NCBI RefSeq assembly: GCF_902374955.1
Contig: NZ_CABKRX010000110.1
Span: forward strand, 1 to 53,981
DNA length: 53,981 bases
Reading direction: 5' to 3'
From: Bacillus massilioanorexius
GTDB lineage: Bacteria > Bacillota > Bacilli > Bacillales > DSM-1321
Position numbers and translations under genes: made by a program. Positions within the stretch are counted from its first letter, which is position 1. Every line of letters starts with the position of its first letter. A model generated the notes under the pieces. That model was not told the origin of the DNA, ran no database searches, and saw nothing but the letters and a program-made list of their open reading frames with translations. This document shows positions 43,026 through 52,393 of the stretch, one piece after another.

Positions 43026-44105
43026 TTATTTCCTCATCCACATTGCCATTTGTAAGGTAATGACATCATTTACGTTTTGAGGATCGTAGCCTGTATATTC
43101 TTTTATTTGTTTAATTCGGTAAATAAGGGAGTTGCGATGAATATACATACCTCTTGAACATTTTTCAATATTGAGATTATAGAAGATAAATTGTTCCAAT
43201 GTCTCTTGGAGTTTCTCCGATAAATTACCTAGTATTCTAGTAGAGAATTGTTGCCTCGTTCGTTCATCCAATTGATCCAATAGCGCTTTCGTTTCGATTT
43301 CAGCAAAAGAAACAAGGGGTAGTTCACTAGTGCTGTGCTTAAGAGCAGAGATAGAATCTGCATATGAGTGCTTAATATTTTCTTGTTCTACAACAGTTAG
43401 TCCCATACCAATGCGAATCAAAAGATTTTTAGCTGTTAAAATGCGATAAATATGCTTTAATTTATCTTTAAATATATGTTCAGCAAGGTTAGAAGTTAAT
43501 ATAAACAGACGGTTGACATTTATAAAGCCGATTAGTGCCTGCTGTTCAGTAAAAGAGCTTTCTGCTATTTGTAGTACGTCATTTCTCTTGATTTGCTTTT
43601 GTCCTAAATCAATGATGGCTACTTGATAGGGGGCTATTAATTTAAAGTTTAAAAGGTGTAATCTTTTATCAATTGATTCGTACCTTATGCTATTTGATAG
43701 CAAATCCTCAAAAATTAATTCTTTTAATCGCTGTTTCCATTCCATTTGTTCGGTTAAAAATGCTTGTTGGATCATCATTTCAGTAATCATTTTGACAAGC
43801 TCCCCGAACTCCGTAATTTCTTCAGGATTACCGGTAATGCCAATGACACCAATCGTAATCTTCTGAAATGTTATTGGAAGATTGATACCTGGTTTGGCAC
43901 CCTCCCATTCACTCATATTATTTTCATGAATAATAAGAGGTTTCCCTGTTCGCAACACTTCAACTGCACCAAAATGTGTATGATGTATCCTTTTAGAATC
44001 TCCTGAAGCAATAATGATGCCGTTTTCATTCATGATGTTTATATTTCTATCCAGACGTATCATTGTTTGCGAAACTATTTCATTTGCTAGCTCTTCAGTT
44101 AACAT
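43026..44105 (-). CDS. cdaR: CdaR-type sugar-diacid/glycerate regulator
   Basis: 359 residues. Residues about 1-135 form the putative sugar-diacid recognition domain (LANEIVSQTMIRLDRNINIM, then GVIGITGNPEEITEFGELVK). A central variable domain follows. The C-terminal PucR-type HTH (about 300-357) reads CSRGMYIHRNSLIYRIKQIK then GYDP. It is divergent from glycerate kinase and the GntP permease, so it is most likely their activator responding to glycerate or a diacid. The 126-base AT-rich gap must contain both promoters. Confidence 0.88.
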   Translation of the reverse strand: MLTEELANEIVSQTMIRLDRNINIMNENGIIIASGDSKRIHHTHFGAVEVLRTGKPLIIHENNMSEWEGAKPGINLPITFQKITIGVIGITGNPEEITEFGELVKMITEMMIQQAFLTEQMEWKQRLKELIFEDLLSNSIRYESIDKRLHLLNFKLIAPYQVAIIDLGQKQIKRNDVLQIAESSFTEQQALIGFINVNRLFILTSNLAEHIFKDKLKHIYRILTAKNLLIRIGMGLTVVEQENIKHSYADSISALKHSTSELPLVSFAEIETKALLDQLDERTRQQFSTRILGNLSEKLQETLEQFIFYNLNIEKCSRGMYIHRNSLIYRIKQIKEYTGYDPQNVNDVITLQMAMWMRK

Positions 44106-44252
44106 ACAATTACCCCGATTTTTCGATGTTTTAGTTAAAATAAATAAAAAATTAATAAAATTTGTAATGATTTTTGTATATAATATATAGTGTATTATAA
44201 CAGTTTGGATATTATAATTAAATAAATTGTTTTGAATAAGGTGGAACTTAAT

Positions 44253-45386
44253 ATGAAAATTGTTATTGCACCAGACTCATTCAAAGGAAGCTTGACTGCA
44301 ATTGAAGTCGCGCATGCAATTGAAAGGGGTCTCAAAAAAGTAGATCAAGATGTTGAGACAGTGTTAGTTCCAGTTGCTGATGGTGGAGAAGGAACTATGG
44401 AAAGTTTAGTTGCCGCAACGAATGGTCGAAAGGTACAAGTTATGGTAAAGGGGCCTTTACTAGAGCCTACACAAGCTGAGTATGGCGTGTTAGGTGATGG
44501 TGAAACCTGTGTCATCGAAATGGCGAACGCATCGGGTTTAAATTTAGTTGAACCAGATCAATTAAATCCTATGATTACGACAACTTATGGGACAGGTGAA
44601 TTGATTTTACAAGCGTTAAATGATGGATGTCGAAAGTTCATATTAGCTATAGGTGGAAGCGCTACCAATGATGGCGGAGCAGGGATGCTGCAAGCATTAG
44701 GTATGAAACTATTAAATAGTGAAGGGCGATCCATTGGTTTTGGAGGTGGATCACTTCAGCAGCTTATAAAAATTGATGATGAAATGTTTGATGCTCGTAT
44801 AGCTGAATGTGAATTTCTTATTGCTTCTGATGTGCAAAATCCCTTAATAGGTAAAAATGGCGCATCCTATGTGTTTGGACCGCAAAAGGGAGCAACACCT
44901 GAAATGGTTGAAAAACTAGATAATAATCTTACACATTGGGCAAATATGGTGGAAAAAGAGACTAATATACGATTGCACGATTTGCCAGGGGCTGGAGCTG
45001 CAGGTGGAATTGGAGGAGCTTTTCAAGCTTTTTTTCCATCAAAAACAAAAAGAGGAATTGATATTGTCGTAGAGTATACGAAATTGCGAGATAAACTAAT
45101 CGGTGCTGATTGTGTTTTTACCGGAGAAGGGCAAATAGATTTTCAAACAGCTTCTGGGAAAACACCAATGGGGGTAGCGCAAGAGGCTCAAAAATTTGAG
45201 ATACCAGTATTTGTTTTAGCTGGATCGATTGGACAAGGTATTGATGTGCTCTATGATTATGGGATAACAAGTATTCATAGTATAGTCAATGCGCCAATGT
45301 CACTTCAAACAGCTATGAAAAGTGGTGCTGAATTAATTGAACTAGCAGCAGAGCAAGTGTTGCGTACTTATTCCATTTCATACTAA
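44253..45386 (+). CDS. glxK: Glycerate kinase
   Basis: 377 residues, glycerate kinase type 1. Phosphorylates D-glycerate with ATP, feeding lower glycolysis. Motifs: start MKIVIAPDSFKGSLTA, VADGGEGT (about 47-54), AIGGSATNDGGAGMLQALG (about 134-152), the LPGAGAAGGIGGAF region (about 249-262) and TGEGQIDFQTASGKTP (about 290-305). I chose the ATG at 44253, preceded by AAGGTGG; the upstream TTG lies before that site. Operon with the GntP permease 26 bases later. Confidence 0.93.
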   Translation: MKIVIAPDSFKGSLTAIEVAHAIERGLKKVDQDVETVLVPVADGGEGTMESLVAATNGRKVQVMVKGPLLEPTQAEYGVLGDGETCVIEMANASGLNLVEPDQLNPMITTTYGTGELILQALNDGCRKFILAIGGSATNDGGAGMLQALGMKLLNSEGRSIGFGGGSLQQLIKIDDEMFDARIAECEFLIASDVQNPLIGKNGASYVFGPQKGATPEMVEKLDNNLTHWANMVEKETNIRLHDLPGAGAAGGIGGAFQAFFPSKTKRGIDIVVEYTKLRDKLIGADCVFTGEGQIDFQTASGKTPMGVAQEAQKFEIPVFVLAGSIGQGIDVLYDYGITSIHSIVNAPMSLQTAMKSGAELIELAAEQVLRTYSISY

Positions 45387-45412
45387 GGAACAAAGATCAA
45401 GGGGGAACAAAC

Positions 45413-46753
45413 ATGTTATTTGTAGTGTTAATTATAGGGGTATTGTTAATTGTTTTAGCCACAACTACATTTAAAGTGCATCCATTTCTGTCATTATTGC
45501 TAGGTACATTATTTGTTGGTTTTGCTTCAGGGATGCCTTTAGATAAAATTGTTGAAAATATCAATGGTGGTTTTGGTAGTATCATGGGTGGTATTGGTCT
45601 TGTTATCGTATTTGGTACGATTATCGGGACTATTTTGGAAAAAGCCGGAGCAGCTTATCGTATGGCAGAAGTTGTGTTACGTATTGTGGGGCCGAAAAGA
45701 CCTCAGTTAGCTATGAGTTTAATTGGTTATATTGTATCTATTCCTGTTTTTTGTGATTCTGGATTTGTTATTTTAAATAGCTTAAGAAAAGCTTTAGGGA
45801 AAAGAGCGAAGGTTGCATTAGCTTCTATGTCAGTAGCATTAGCCACTGGATTGTATGCTACACACACTTTAGTGCCACCGACTCCTGGTCCGATTGCTGC
45901 AGCAGGAAATATTGGTGCGGATGGTTACTTAGGTACGATTATTTTAATCGGATTGATTGTTGCTATTCCAGCTGTGATAGTAGGTTATATTTGGGCAACT
46001 AAAGTCGCAACGAAAATTCAGGTTGAAGATGATGGGGAAGAATTGGATTATGATGAAATTATTAAATCATTTGGGAAGATGCCCTCAACTTTTCAAGCGT
46101 TCTTGCCAATTGTTCTTCCAATCGTATTAATTGGAATTGGCTCTATTGCATCCGTAGTGGGGATGGAAGGTAATCTTGCAGCATTCTTAATGTTTTTAGG
46201 ACAACCTGTTATTGCATTATTAGTCGGTGTTATCGCAGCTCTTCCTCTTTTACCGAAATTTAATGAAGAGACATTAACGAACTGGATAGGTGCTGCCTTA
46301 TTAGATGCTGCTCCTATATTATTAATTACAGGTGCTGGTGGCGCTTTTGGTACAGTTATTAAAAATACTGGAATTGCTGAAATGATTCAAAGCTGGAATA
46401 TCGAAGAGATATTTACCGGTGCTTTATTCTTGTTAGTACCATTCTTAATTGCTGCGGCATTGAAAACGGCACAAGGCTCATCAACAGCAGCATTGGTTAT
46501 TACATCGTCACTTATTGCGCCATTATTGCCGACGCTTGGTATCGAAGGAGCAATTCCACTAGCATTAGTGGTTATGGCTGTTGGTGCAGGTGCAATGACA
46601 GTGAGTCATGTTAATGACAGTTTCTTCTGGGTTGTTACTCAATTCAGCGGAATGAAGGTAACAGATGCGTATAAAGCACAAACTATGGCTACTTTATTGC
46701 AAGGGATCGTAACGATTATCTTTACTATGATTCTTTGGGTGATTTTAGTTTAA
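45413..46753 (+). CDS. GntP-family permease (glycerate/gluconate)
   Basis: 446 residues with about twelve to thirteen helices. GntP-family blocks: a first helix followed by TTFKVHPFLSLLLGTLFVG, GGFGSIMGGIGLVIVFGTII, SIPVFCDSGFVILNSL (about 112-127), THTLVPPTPGPIAAAG (about 149-164), and LKTAQGSSTAALVITSSLIA near the end. A proton-linked importer of sugar acids. Directly behind glycerate kinase, so glycerate is the most likely substrate. AGGGGGAAC precedes the ATG. Confidence 0.9.
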   Translation: MLFVVLIIGVLLIVLATTTFKVHPFLSLLLGTLFVGFASGMPLDKIVENINGGFGSIMGGIGLVIVFGTIIGTILEKAGAAYRMAEVVLRIVGPKRPQLAMSLIGYIVSIPVFCDSGFVILNSLRKALGKRAKVALASMSVALATGLYATHTLVPPTPGPIAAAGNIGADGYLGTIILIGLIVAIPAVIVGYIWATKVATKIQVEDDGEELDYDEIIKSFGKMPSTFQAFLPIVLPIVLIGIGSIASVVGMEGNLAAFLMFLGQPVIALLVGVIAALPLLPKFNEETLTNWIGAALLDAAPILLITGAGGAFGTVIKNTGIAEMIQSWNIEEIFTGALFLLVPFLIAAALKTAQGSSTAALVITSSLIAPLLPTLGIEGAIPLALVVMAVGAGAMTVSHVNDSFFWVVTQFSGMKVTDAYKAQTMATLLQGIVTIIFTMILWVILV

Positions 46754-46770
46754 TAGATAATATAGATTGT

Positions 46771-46813
46771 AAAACGTCCGAAAAGTGTTTTCTTTACTTT
46801 TCGGACGTTTTTT
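46771..46813. terminator. Bidirectional terminator, GntP / XRE-TPR genes
   Basis: AAAACGTCCGAAAAGT/ACTTTTCGGACGTTTT, 16-base perfect arms and flanking T-runs. It serves both convergent genes. Confidence 0.9.
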
Positions 46814-46887
46814 GATGTTTTATTTCAACTTTAAAAGGGATATTGTAGAAGGATTGAATATGCCTTTTATTATCTTTTGACAATATA

Positions 46888-48120
46888 TTATGGTTTAATT
46901 CCTATGATCTCTTCGTATGTTTGAAAGATGAAGGTTTGAAAAATATTTTTTTTGAAATTTTTAACGTGATTGTAGCTTATCGTTACATCAATCATGGCTT
47001 TTTCATGATTACCCAACTTTTCATAACATAATGCTCTTATTGCGAATGTCTGATAGCAAAATGAAAGGTCATAAGGATGATGAAGAAAGTCAGGAACTTT
47101 CAACTCTTGTAAAATTTCTAATGCTTCCTCGAATCGTCCTAAATGGAATAACGCATACGATTTTTCATGTTGGACATAAACTATATATTCTGGCATTTCT
47201 TTTTGGAATGTTTTTTCTTTCGATTGAATGAAGGAGAGAACACCCTTATAATTGTTTTTTAATCGATTCATATAATGGCAATGAACCCAAGCAGCTAAAA
47301 GTTGTCCCTGCCGATCTTCTGTAAAATCAACGAATAATTGAAGTTTATTTAAATAATATACCGCAGTACTTTCATCTTGCACCATGATGGCATGAAAGGT
47401 CATTATACGGTATAAGTCATCAATACGATAGAACAGTTTTTCTTTCTTTGAAAATTCAATCCCTTTTTGTAAATATTTCATTGATTCCTCGATGTCATCA
47501 AGCGCTAAAAACATAATCGTAAAGTAATAATGCAAATCTAGAGTAGAGACGTGATCGACAAGATGTTTCTGATTCATTGCTACTGTTTCAGCTTCTTGTA
47601 GGATGGCTAAAGCTTCCTCATACTGATGCTGACTAAATTTTCGCCAGGTTAAGTGAAGATAGCCGTTTAACATATAATTAATCATATTTAATTCTTGATA
47701 ATGAGAAATAGCCTGCTTCATTACACTATCATCAGCATTAATATTGAGATGATATGTTACCCTTCCGTACAAATCGAGTAATCTAGCTGATTCATATGTG
47801 TTTTGTTTTATGTTTACGATACTTGGTTTAATCAACATAAGGATTGCTTTATATTCTTCGTTATTTGTAGCTTCTGCATACTTCTTTTCAATATCATTTA
47901 AGATAGCTCGTAACTCATCGATGTGATCTTCACCGAGTAAGGAATTCGCTTCCACTCCAAGTCTATTAGCGATATAGTGTAAGCTTTCTATCGATGGCTT
48001 GGCTTTTCCATTTTCAATCAAGCTGAGCATACCTTTTGATAATTGTTCGCCAGCTAGCTCTGCCAAAGTAAATTGCTTTGCTTTTCGTAATTGCTTTATT
48101 CGTTTTCCAATATCATGCAT
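46888..48120 (-). CDS. XRE-family regulator with TPR repeats
   Basis: 410 residues: an XRE helix-turn-helix (5-60, RIKQLRKAKQFTLAELAGEQ then MLSLIENGKAKPSIESL) followed by about 330 residues of tetratricopeptide-like helices (for example EEALAILQEAETVAMNQ and FHLGRFEEALEILQELK). Longer than PlcR and Rap; it resembles the large HTH-TPR regulators of Bacillaceae whose ligands, if any, are unknown. Divergent from an MFS exporter 166 bases away, so it probably controls that gene. No small peptide gene with a signal sequence is evident beside it. Confidence 0.82.
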   Translation of the reverse strand: MHDIGKRIKQLRKAKQFTLAELAGEQLSKGMLSLIENGKAKPSIESLHYIANRLGVEANSLLGEDHIDELRAILNDIEKKYAEATNNEEYKAILMLIKPSIVNIKQNTYESARLLDLYGRVTYHLNINADDSVMKQAISHYQELNMINYMLNGYLHLTWRKFSQHQYEEALAILQEAETVAMNQKHLVDHVSTLDLHYYFTIMFLALDDIEESMKYLQKGIEFSKKEKLFYRIDDLYRIMTFHAIMVQDESTAVYYLNKLQLFVDFTEDRQGQLLAAWVHCHYMNRLKNNYKGVLSFIQSKEKTFQKEMPEYIVYVQHEKSYALFHLGRFEEALEILQELKVPDFLHHPYDLSFCYQTFAIRALCYEKLGNHEKAMIDVTISYNHVKNFKKNIFQTFIFQTYEEIIGIKP

Positions 48121-48286
48121 ATCTTCACCTCCAAAAACATTCAGATTGTTTAGTTTAATTATATTTAATAAATATATAAGAGTAAAGATTAAAAAATTTA
48201 ATTAAATTAAACTTTTTGTTGATGGTAAATATTAACTGTGTTACATTTGTTTTAATTAAATAATTCGAGAGAGGGAGCGGTTAAAA

Positions 48287-49543
48287 TTGGATGAAGAACA
48301 GAAGAAGAAAAGGGCGACCTATCATCTTTGGACATTTCTTGTAAGTAAAATGATTTCCTCTTTAGGTTCGAATGTATATTCATTTGGGATTAGCTTATAT
48401 ATTTTATCGATTACAGGGTCAGCTCTTAGCTTCGCAGCAAATTTAGTATGTAGTATTATCCCGAGAACAATATTTGCACCTATAGTGGGCTCTTTATCAG
48501 ATCGAAGTTCAAAAAAAGCAATCGTACTAGCGGGGCAGGCAGGATCTATTATAGCTGTTGGAGGTTTATTATTGTATGCATTCCTATTTGATCTCACACT
48601 AACAGCTGTTTATGTTACTACTGCTTTATATTCGATTAGTAGTACGTTTACGGGTGTTGGTTTTTCGTCTTCGGTTGCTAATCTCGTGGACGAAGAGCGA
48701 ATTCAAAGAGCAACTTCCTTTAATCAATTATCTTTATCAGTAGCAGCAATTGGAGGACCCGTCGTTGGAGGTATGCTGTATGGATTTGTTTCGATAAAAG
48801 TCTTTTTAATGATTCATATGTTCGCTTATTTCCTCTCTTTTATTTTGGAATCAACGATGAACTTTCGTTTGTACACAAAACATCAAGATTCAGAGGATAA
48901 AGAAGGCATATGGAAAAGTACTATTCAAGGTATTTGGTATATGAAAGGTAAACGAATTGTATCGATGATTTTATGGATGTCCTTATGGCTTAATTTTTTT
49001 TTCACTGCAGTCAATGTAGGAAGTTCGTTTATTTTAGTAGAACTATTGAAGGTTGAAGCCAAGCATGTTGGCATTATTGAAGGAGCAGGAGCAATAGGAA
49101 TGCTCATAGCTTCTATATACATGTCAGTTCGTAGCACGGTTAGCAATCCCATTCAATTTTCAAAAAGAGCTATTTTATTAATGTCAACTTTCACAGGTGT
49201 TTGTGCACTGCCTTTACTTGTGGATTTTTCATACATGGGGATTGTTTTATTTTACATCCTAATGATGCTTGGGTTTAGTAGTTGTGGAGTACTTACTAAT
49301 ACACCAATTATTGTTTTGCTTCAAAAAGAGGTCGATGAAATGTATCGTGGACGTATTTTTGGACTTCTAGAGACGATGGCAATGGCTATGATGCCGCTTG
49401 GAACCATTCTTTTTGGCATTTTATATGATTTTATTCCTGCGGAGTGGCTTCTTATTACTTCGAGTATTTTCCTAATTTCTATTACGCTTTACATGATGCG
49501 TGAGAATCAAGATCTCCTGAAAGAAAGAGGTTTGTCACAATAA
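48287..49543 (+). CDS. MFS efflux-type transporter
   Basis: 418 residues with twelve predicted helices. Family landmarks: RTIFAPIVGSLSDRSSKKA between helices 2 and 3 (motif A type, about 62-80), ERIQRATSFNQLSLSVAAIG in the middle of the N-half, GPVVGGMLYGF, and VDEMYRGRIFGLLETMAMAM in the C-half. This is the MFS_3/macrolide-efflux-like subgroup; substrate unknown. The start is TTG after GGGAGCGG, since the nearby ATG at 48291 is out of frame. Divergent from the XRE-TPR regulator. Confidence 0.85.
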   Translation: MDEEQKKKRATYHLWTFLVSKMISSLGSNVYSFGISLYILSITGSALSFAANLVCSIIPRTIFAPIVGSLSDRSSKKAIVLAGQAGSIIAVGGLLLYAFLFDLTLTAVYVTTALYSISSTFTGVGFSSSVANLVDEERIQRATSFNQLSLSVAAIGGPVVGGMLYGFVSIKVFLMIHMFAYFLSFILESTMNFRLYTKHQDSEDKEGIWKSTIQGIWYMKGKRIVSMILWMSLWLNFFFTAVNVGSSFILVELLKVEAKHVGIIEGAGAIGMLIASIYMSVRSTVSNPIQFSKRAILLMSTFTGVCALPLLVDFSYMGIVLFYILMMLGFSSCGVLTNTPIIVLLQKEVDEMYRGRIFGLLETMAMAMMPLGTILFGILYDFIPAEWLLITSSIFLISITLYMMRENQDLLKERGLSQ

Positions 49544-49588
49544 AATTGAAGTGCTCTTTCCTTTCGTGAATTGTTTCGTATTGTGGAC

Positions 49589-49627
49589 AAAAGGTATCGA
49601 GAAGATGACATCTTCTCGATACCTTTT
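49589..49627 (+). terminator. Terminator of the MFS gene
   Basis: AAAAGGTATCGAGAAGAT/ATCTTCTCGATACCTTTT, 18-base perfect arms with a three-base loop, followed by GTTGTTTT. Confidence 0.85.
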
Positions 49628-49934
49628 GTTGTTTTAAATGTGAATATCAGTCATATCCAAGTTTAGGAGTTTTGTAAAAGGTTGTTTATGCAAACTTTGC
49701 TGCCAATTGACATGCAGGAGATATAAAGTGAATTTACTTGTAACCTACACTTTTAATCAAGTTTTTTATCTACGGTTATTTAAAACAACAATATTTTAAA
49801 AAAGGGCATTATAAAAAGTAAGTCTATCGTGAAGAGGAAAATTTTTTATAAATTTTTTCAAAAACAGAAAACGTTTCCAATCTTTGACTTTTCTTGCTTT
49901 AACCCTATTCTTTTTCATTTAATGATTCATCTGA
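49628..49934. other. Gap before the ammonium-transporter promoter
   Basis: No gene is supported. A frame at 49829-50041 spans the promoter and both nitrogen boxes and is not coding. Confidence 0.5.
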
Positions 49935-49951
49935 TGTTAGAATTCCTTACA
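49935..49951. promoter_or_regulatory. TnrA/GlnR-type box, upstream site
   Basis: TGTTAGAATTCCTTACA fits TGTNA-N7-TNACA. Its centre is about 50 bases upstream of the predicted start, the usual distance for TnrA activation. Confidence 0.72.
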
Positions 49952-49958
49952 TTTAGTA

Positions 49959-49986
49959 TTGACAATTATGAATTATCTGATAAATT
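49959..49986 (+). promoter_or_regulatory. Promoter of the ammonium transporter operon
   Basis: TTGACA (49959-49964), 16-base spacer, TAAATT (49981-49986). Flanked by the two TnrA/GlnR-like boxes. Confidence 0.6.
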
Positions 49987-50004
49987 ATTAAGATATAAGT
50001 ATGA

Positions 50005-50021
50005 TGTTAGGTTTTCTAACA
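50005..50021. promoter_or_regulatory. TnrA/GlnR-type box, downstream site
   Basis: TGTTAGGTTTTCTAACA, a near-ideal match to TGTNANATTTTNTNACA, lying just downstream of the predicted start where bound GlnR or TnrA would repress. Confidence 0.75.
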
Positions 50022-50048
50022 TGAATTTGATAAAGGAGTGAACAGTAA

Positions 50049-51320
50049 ATGGATGAAATATTTTTAATGAATAGTCTTTGGACAATGGTTTCTGCTATTT
50101 TAGTAATTTTTATGATTGCAGGCTTTATACTCTTAGAAGCAGGTTCCACGCGGATGAAAAATGCAGGGCATATTGCAGGTAAAACTGTATTTACCTTTGG
50201 CCTTACAATATTGGTGTTCTGGGCTGCAGGTTATGCTTTTATTTTCGGTGAAAATGCTAATTTCTTTGTTGGGTTGTCGGATTTCTTTTATTCAGGGTCC
50301 TTAGCTGAAGGGGATGGCCTTGCGAAGACAGTATTTTTTGTTTTCCAATCAGCATTTGCCGGGATTGCTATTACAATTGCTTTAGGTGGATTTGCAGAAC
50401 GTGCAAAATTTCCTGCTTATGTTATTTTTACGATTTTGTTCGGTTTACTAGTATATCCAGTCATCGCTCATTGGATCTGGGGTGGCGGATGGTTAAGTGA
50501 ACACGGAAAGCAGGACTTTGCAGGATCAACAGTTGTACATTTAACTGGAGCAATGGGTGCTTTAGCAGCGACTATTTTGTTAAAGCCTCGTATTGGGAAA
50601 TATAACAAAGATGGTTCTGTTAACAATATTGCTGGTCATAATCAAGTTTATACAGCTTTAGCAGCCTTGATTTTGTGGGTTGGTTGGTTTGGGTTTAATG
50701 CTGGAAGTACTGTTTCAGTAGATGGGGCATTTTTTGGATTTGTAGCTTTAAATACAAATCTTGCGGCTGCAGCGGGGGCTGTATCAGCAACCTTTATTTC
50801 ATGGCTAGTTTTAGGGAAATCTGATATTCCAACGATTTTAAATGGGGCATTAGGAGGACTTGTTGCTATTACTGCATCGTGTGCCTTTGTTAATCCTTGG
50901 GCGGCAGTTGTTATTGGTTTAATTGCTGGCGTTCTCGTATTTTATAGTGTGAAATTCTTTGATCGTTTAAAAATTGATGATCCTATCTATGCTTTATCTG
51001 TTCATGGTGCTGCTGGGGTATGGGGAACATTATCAACAGGATTCTTTGCTACAAAAGAATTAGCTGAACAGGTTGGAGGTCGACCTGGGTTATTCTACGG
51101 TGGTGGATTCGAGCAGTTAGGTGTTCAATTAATGGGTGTTGTAACTTCTGGTGCTTACGCCTTTATCGCTTGTTTTATTATTTTATATATTACAAAGTTA
51201 GTCATTGGTGGTCTTCGTGTCTCAGAGGAAGAAGAAATTATGGGCTTAGATATGAGTGAACATGGTAGCTATGGTTACCCAGAACAAATGGTAAAAGATA
51301 ATAATTCAAAAAATTCTTAA
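50049..51320 (+). CDS. amt: Ammonium transporter (Amt/NrgA)
   Basis: 423 residues with eleven helices. It conducts ammonium into the cell. Family blocks: FILLEAGSTRMKNAGHIAGK (about 24-43), FVFQSAFAGIAITIALGGFAER (about 98-119, split here), YPVIAHWIWGGGWL with the first pore His region, STVVHLTGAMGALAATILL (about 161-179), WVGWFGFNAGSTV (about 206-218) and SVHGAAGVWGTLSTG (about 304-318) with the second pore His. AAAGGAG precedes the ATG. Unlike B. subtilis nrgAB, no GlnK/PII gene follows; a nucleotidyltransferase and an exonuclease do. Confidence 0.95.
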   Translation: MDEIFLMNSLWTMVSAILVIFMIAGFILLEAGSTRMKNAGHIAGKTVFTFGLTILVFWAAGYAFIFGENANFFVGLSDFFYSGSLAEGDGLAKTVFFVFQSAFAGIAITIALGGFAERAKFPAYVIFTILFGLLVYPVIAHWIWGGGWLSEHGKQDFAGSTVVHLTGAMGALAATILLKPRIGKYNKDGSVNNIAGHNQVYTALAALILWVGWFGFNAGSTVSVDGAFFGFVALNTNLAAAAGAVSATFISWLVLGKSDIPTILNGALGGLVAITASCAFVNPWAAVVIGLIAGVLVFYSVKFFDRLKIDDPIYALSVHGAAGVWGTLSTGFFATKELAEQVGGRPGLFYGGGFEQLGVQLMGVVTSGAYAFIACFIILYITKLVIGGLRVSEEEEIMGLDMSEHGSYGYPEQMVKDNNSKNS

Positions 51321-51409
51321 TATTCTTTAAAATGAGAGGTAGATTGGATAGCTAGGGTGGAGATACTGATGCTTCTCCTCCTTATTATCTCTCACAAAGG
51401 AAGTGTCAA

Positions 51410-52393
51410 ATGAAGAATTCGCATGCATATGAAGAAATAAAACAATGGAAAAATAACGAAATAAAAAAATATTATTCAAGCATAATTGAACTCAATTCAT
51501 TCCATGATCAGGTGATGAAAAAAGTATTCCAAACGGCTGTTGCTAACTTTAATAGTAAGGAACCACCTAGTTCTTTCGGATGGTTGATAACAGGAAGCGG
51601 GGGAAGGTTTGAGCAAGGCTTGATAAGTGACCAAGATCATGGCATTGTTTATAACAATGATTCAGAGGCAAATCAAGCTTATTTTTTACAATTAGGTCAG
51701 GAGATATCACGAGGGTTAGACTATGTCGGTTACCCCTATTGTAAGGGAAATGTGATGAGCTCGAATCCGATTTGGTGTCGATCACTGGAGCAATGGAAAG
51801 CACAGCTTTATACGTGGATGAAAGAAGAAAATTGGGAATCAATCCGTTATTTGCAAATTTTTCTAGATAGTAGATGTTTGGTTGGTGAAGAGAAATTTTG
51901 TAAGGAATTAAAAGAGAGTATTTTTCAATATCGAAGACAACATCCCTCTCTTATTAAAAGATTTGTAGAGAACGTCATGCATATCAAAAAAGCAATGAAT
52001 CCTTTAGGACAACTTTTAACGAGTAATGTGAATGGACATAAGCAATCATTTGATTTGAAATACGCTGCCTTTCTTCCGTATGTTAATGCCATACGAATTT
52101 TGTCTCTTCAAGAAGGTTTATATGAAACATCAACATTGGATCGAATGGAGGAGCTACTTAAAAACGATCATCACAGAGAAATAATAATGAGTGCTAAAGT
52201 TGATTTTCAAAGGTTATTAGAAATTCGTTTGAAGAACGTCAATGGAGTAGAATACGAGGACTCACATTTTTTGAAAATGGCTTTATTAGATTCTTCGGAA
52301 AAGAAAGAAATCAAACGAATTGTAAAAGGTGGATACAAACTACATGAATACGTTTTACAATATGTAAAGAGGGTAGATTCCTATGGCATTTGA
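51410..52393 (+). CDS. DUF294 nucleotidyltransferase-like protein
   Basis: 327 residues. An N-terminal helical part precedes a GlnD-like nucleotidyltransferase motif, LITGSGGRFEQGLISDQDHG (59-78): Gly62-Ser63 and acidic Asp74 and Asp76 are the catalytic pattern. The C-terminal DUF294_C helical domain (about 165-320) follows. Homologues often carry CBS or cyclic-nucleotide sensor domains, which are missing here. It overlaps the exonuclease gene by 11 bases and follows amt by 89 bases, suggesting a nitrogen-linked role. The target is unknown. AAAGGAAGTG precedes the ATG. Confidence 0.85.
   Translation: MKNSHAYEEIKQWKNNEIKKYYSSIIELNSFHDQVMKKVFQTAVANFNSKEPPSSFGWLITGSGGRFEQGLISDQDHGIVYNNDSEANQAYFLQLGQEISRGLDYVGYPYCKGNVMSSNPIWCRSLEQWKAQLYTWMKEENWESIRYLQIFLDSRCLVGEEKFCKELKESIFQYRRQHPSLIKRFVENVMHIKKAMNPLGQLLTSNVNGHKQSFDLKYAAFLPYVNAIRILSLQEGLYETSTLDRMEELLKNDHHREIIMSAKVDFQRLLEIRLKNVNGVEYEDSHFLKMALLDSSEKKEIKRIVKGGYKLHEYVLQYVKRVDSYGI

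Noticed and set aside
49829..50041. 70-codon plus-strand frame before amt
   Set aside because: It spans the amt promoter and both TnrA/GlnR boxes, so the DNA is regulatory.
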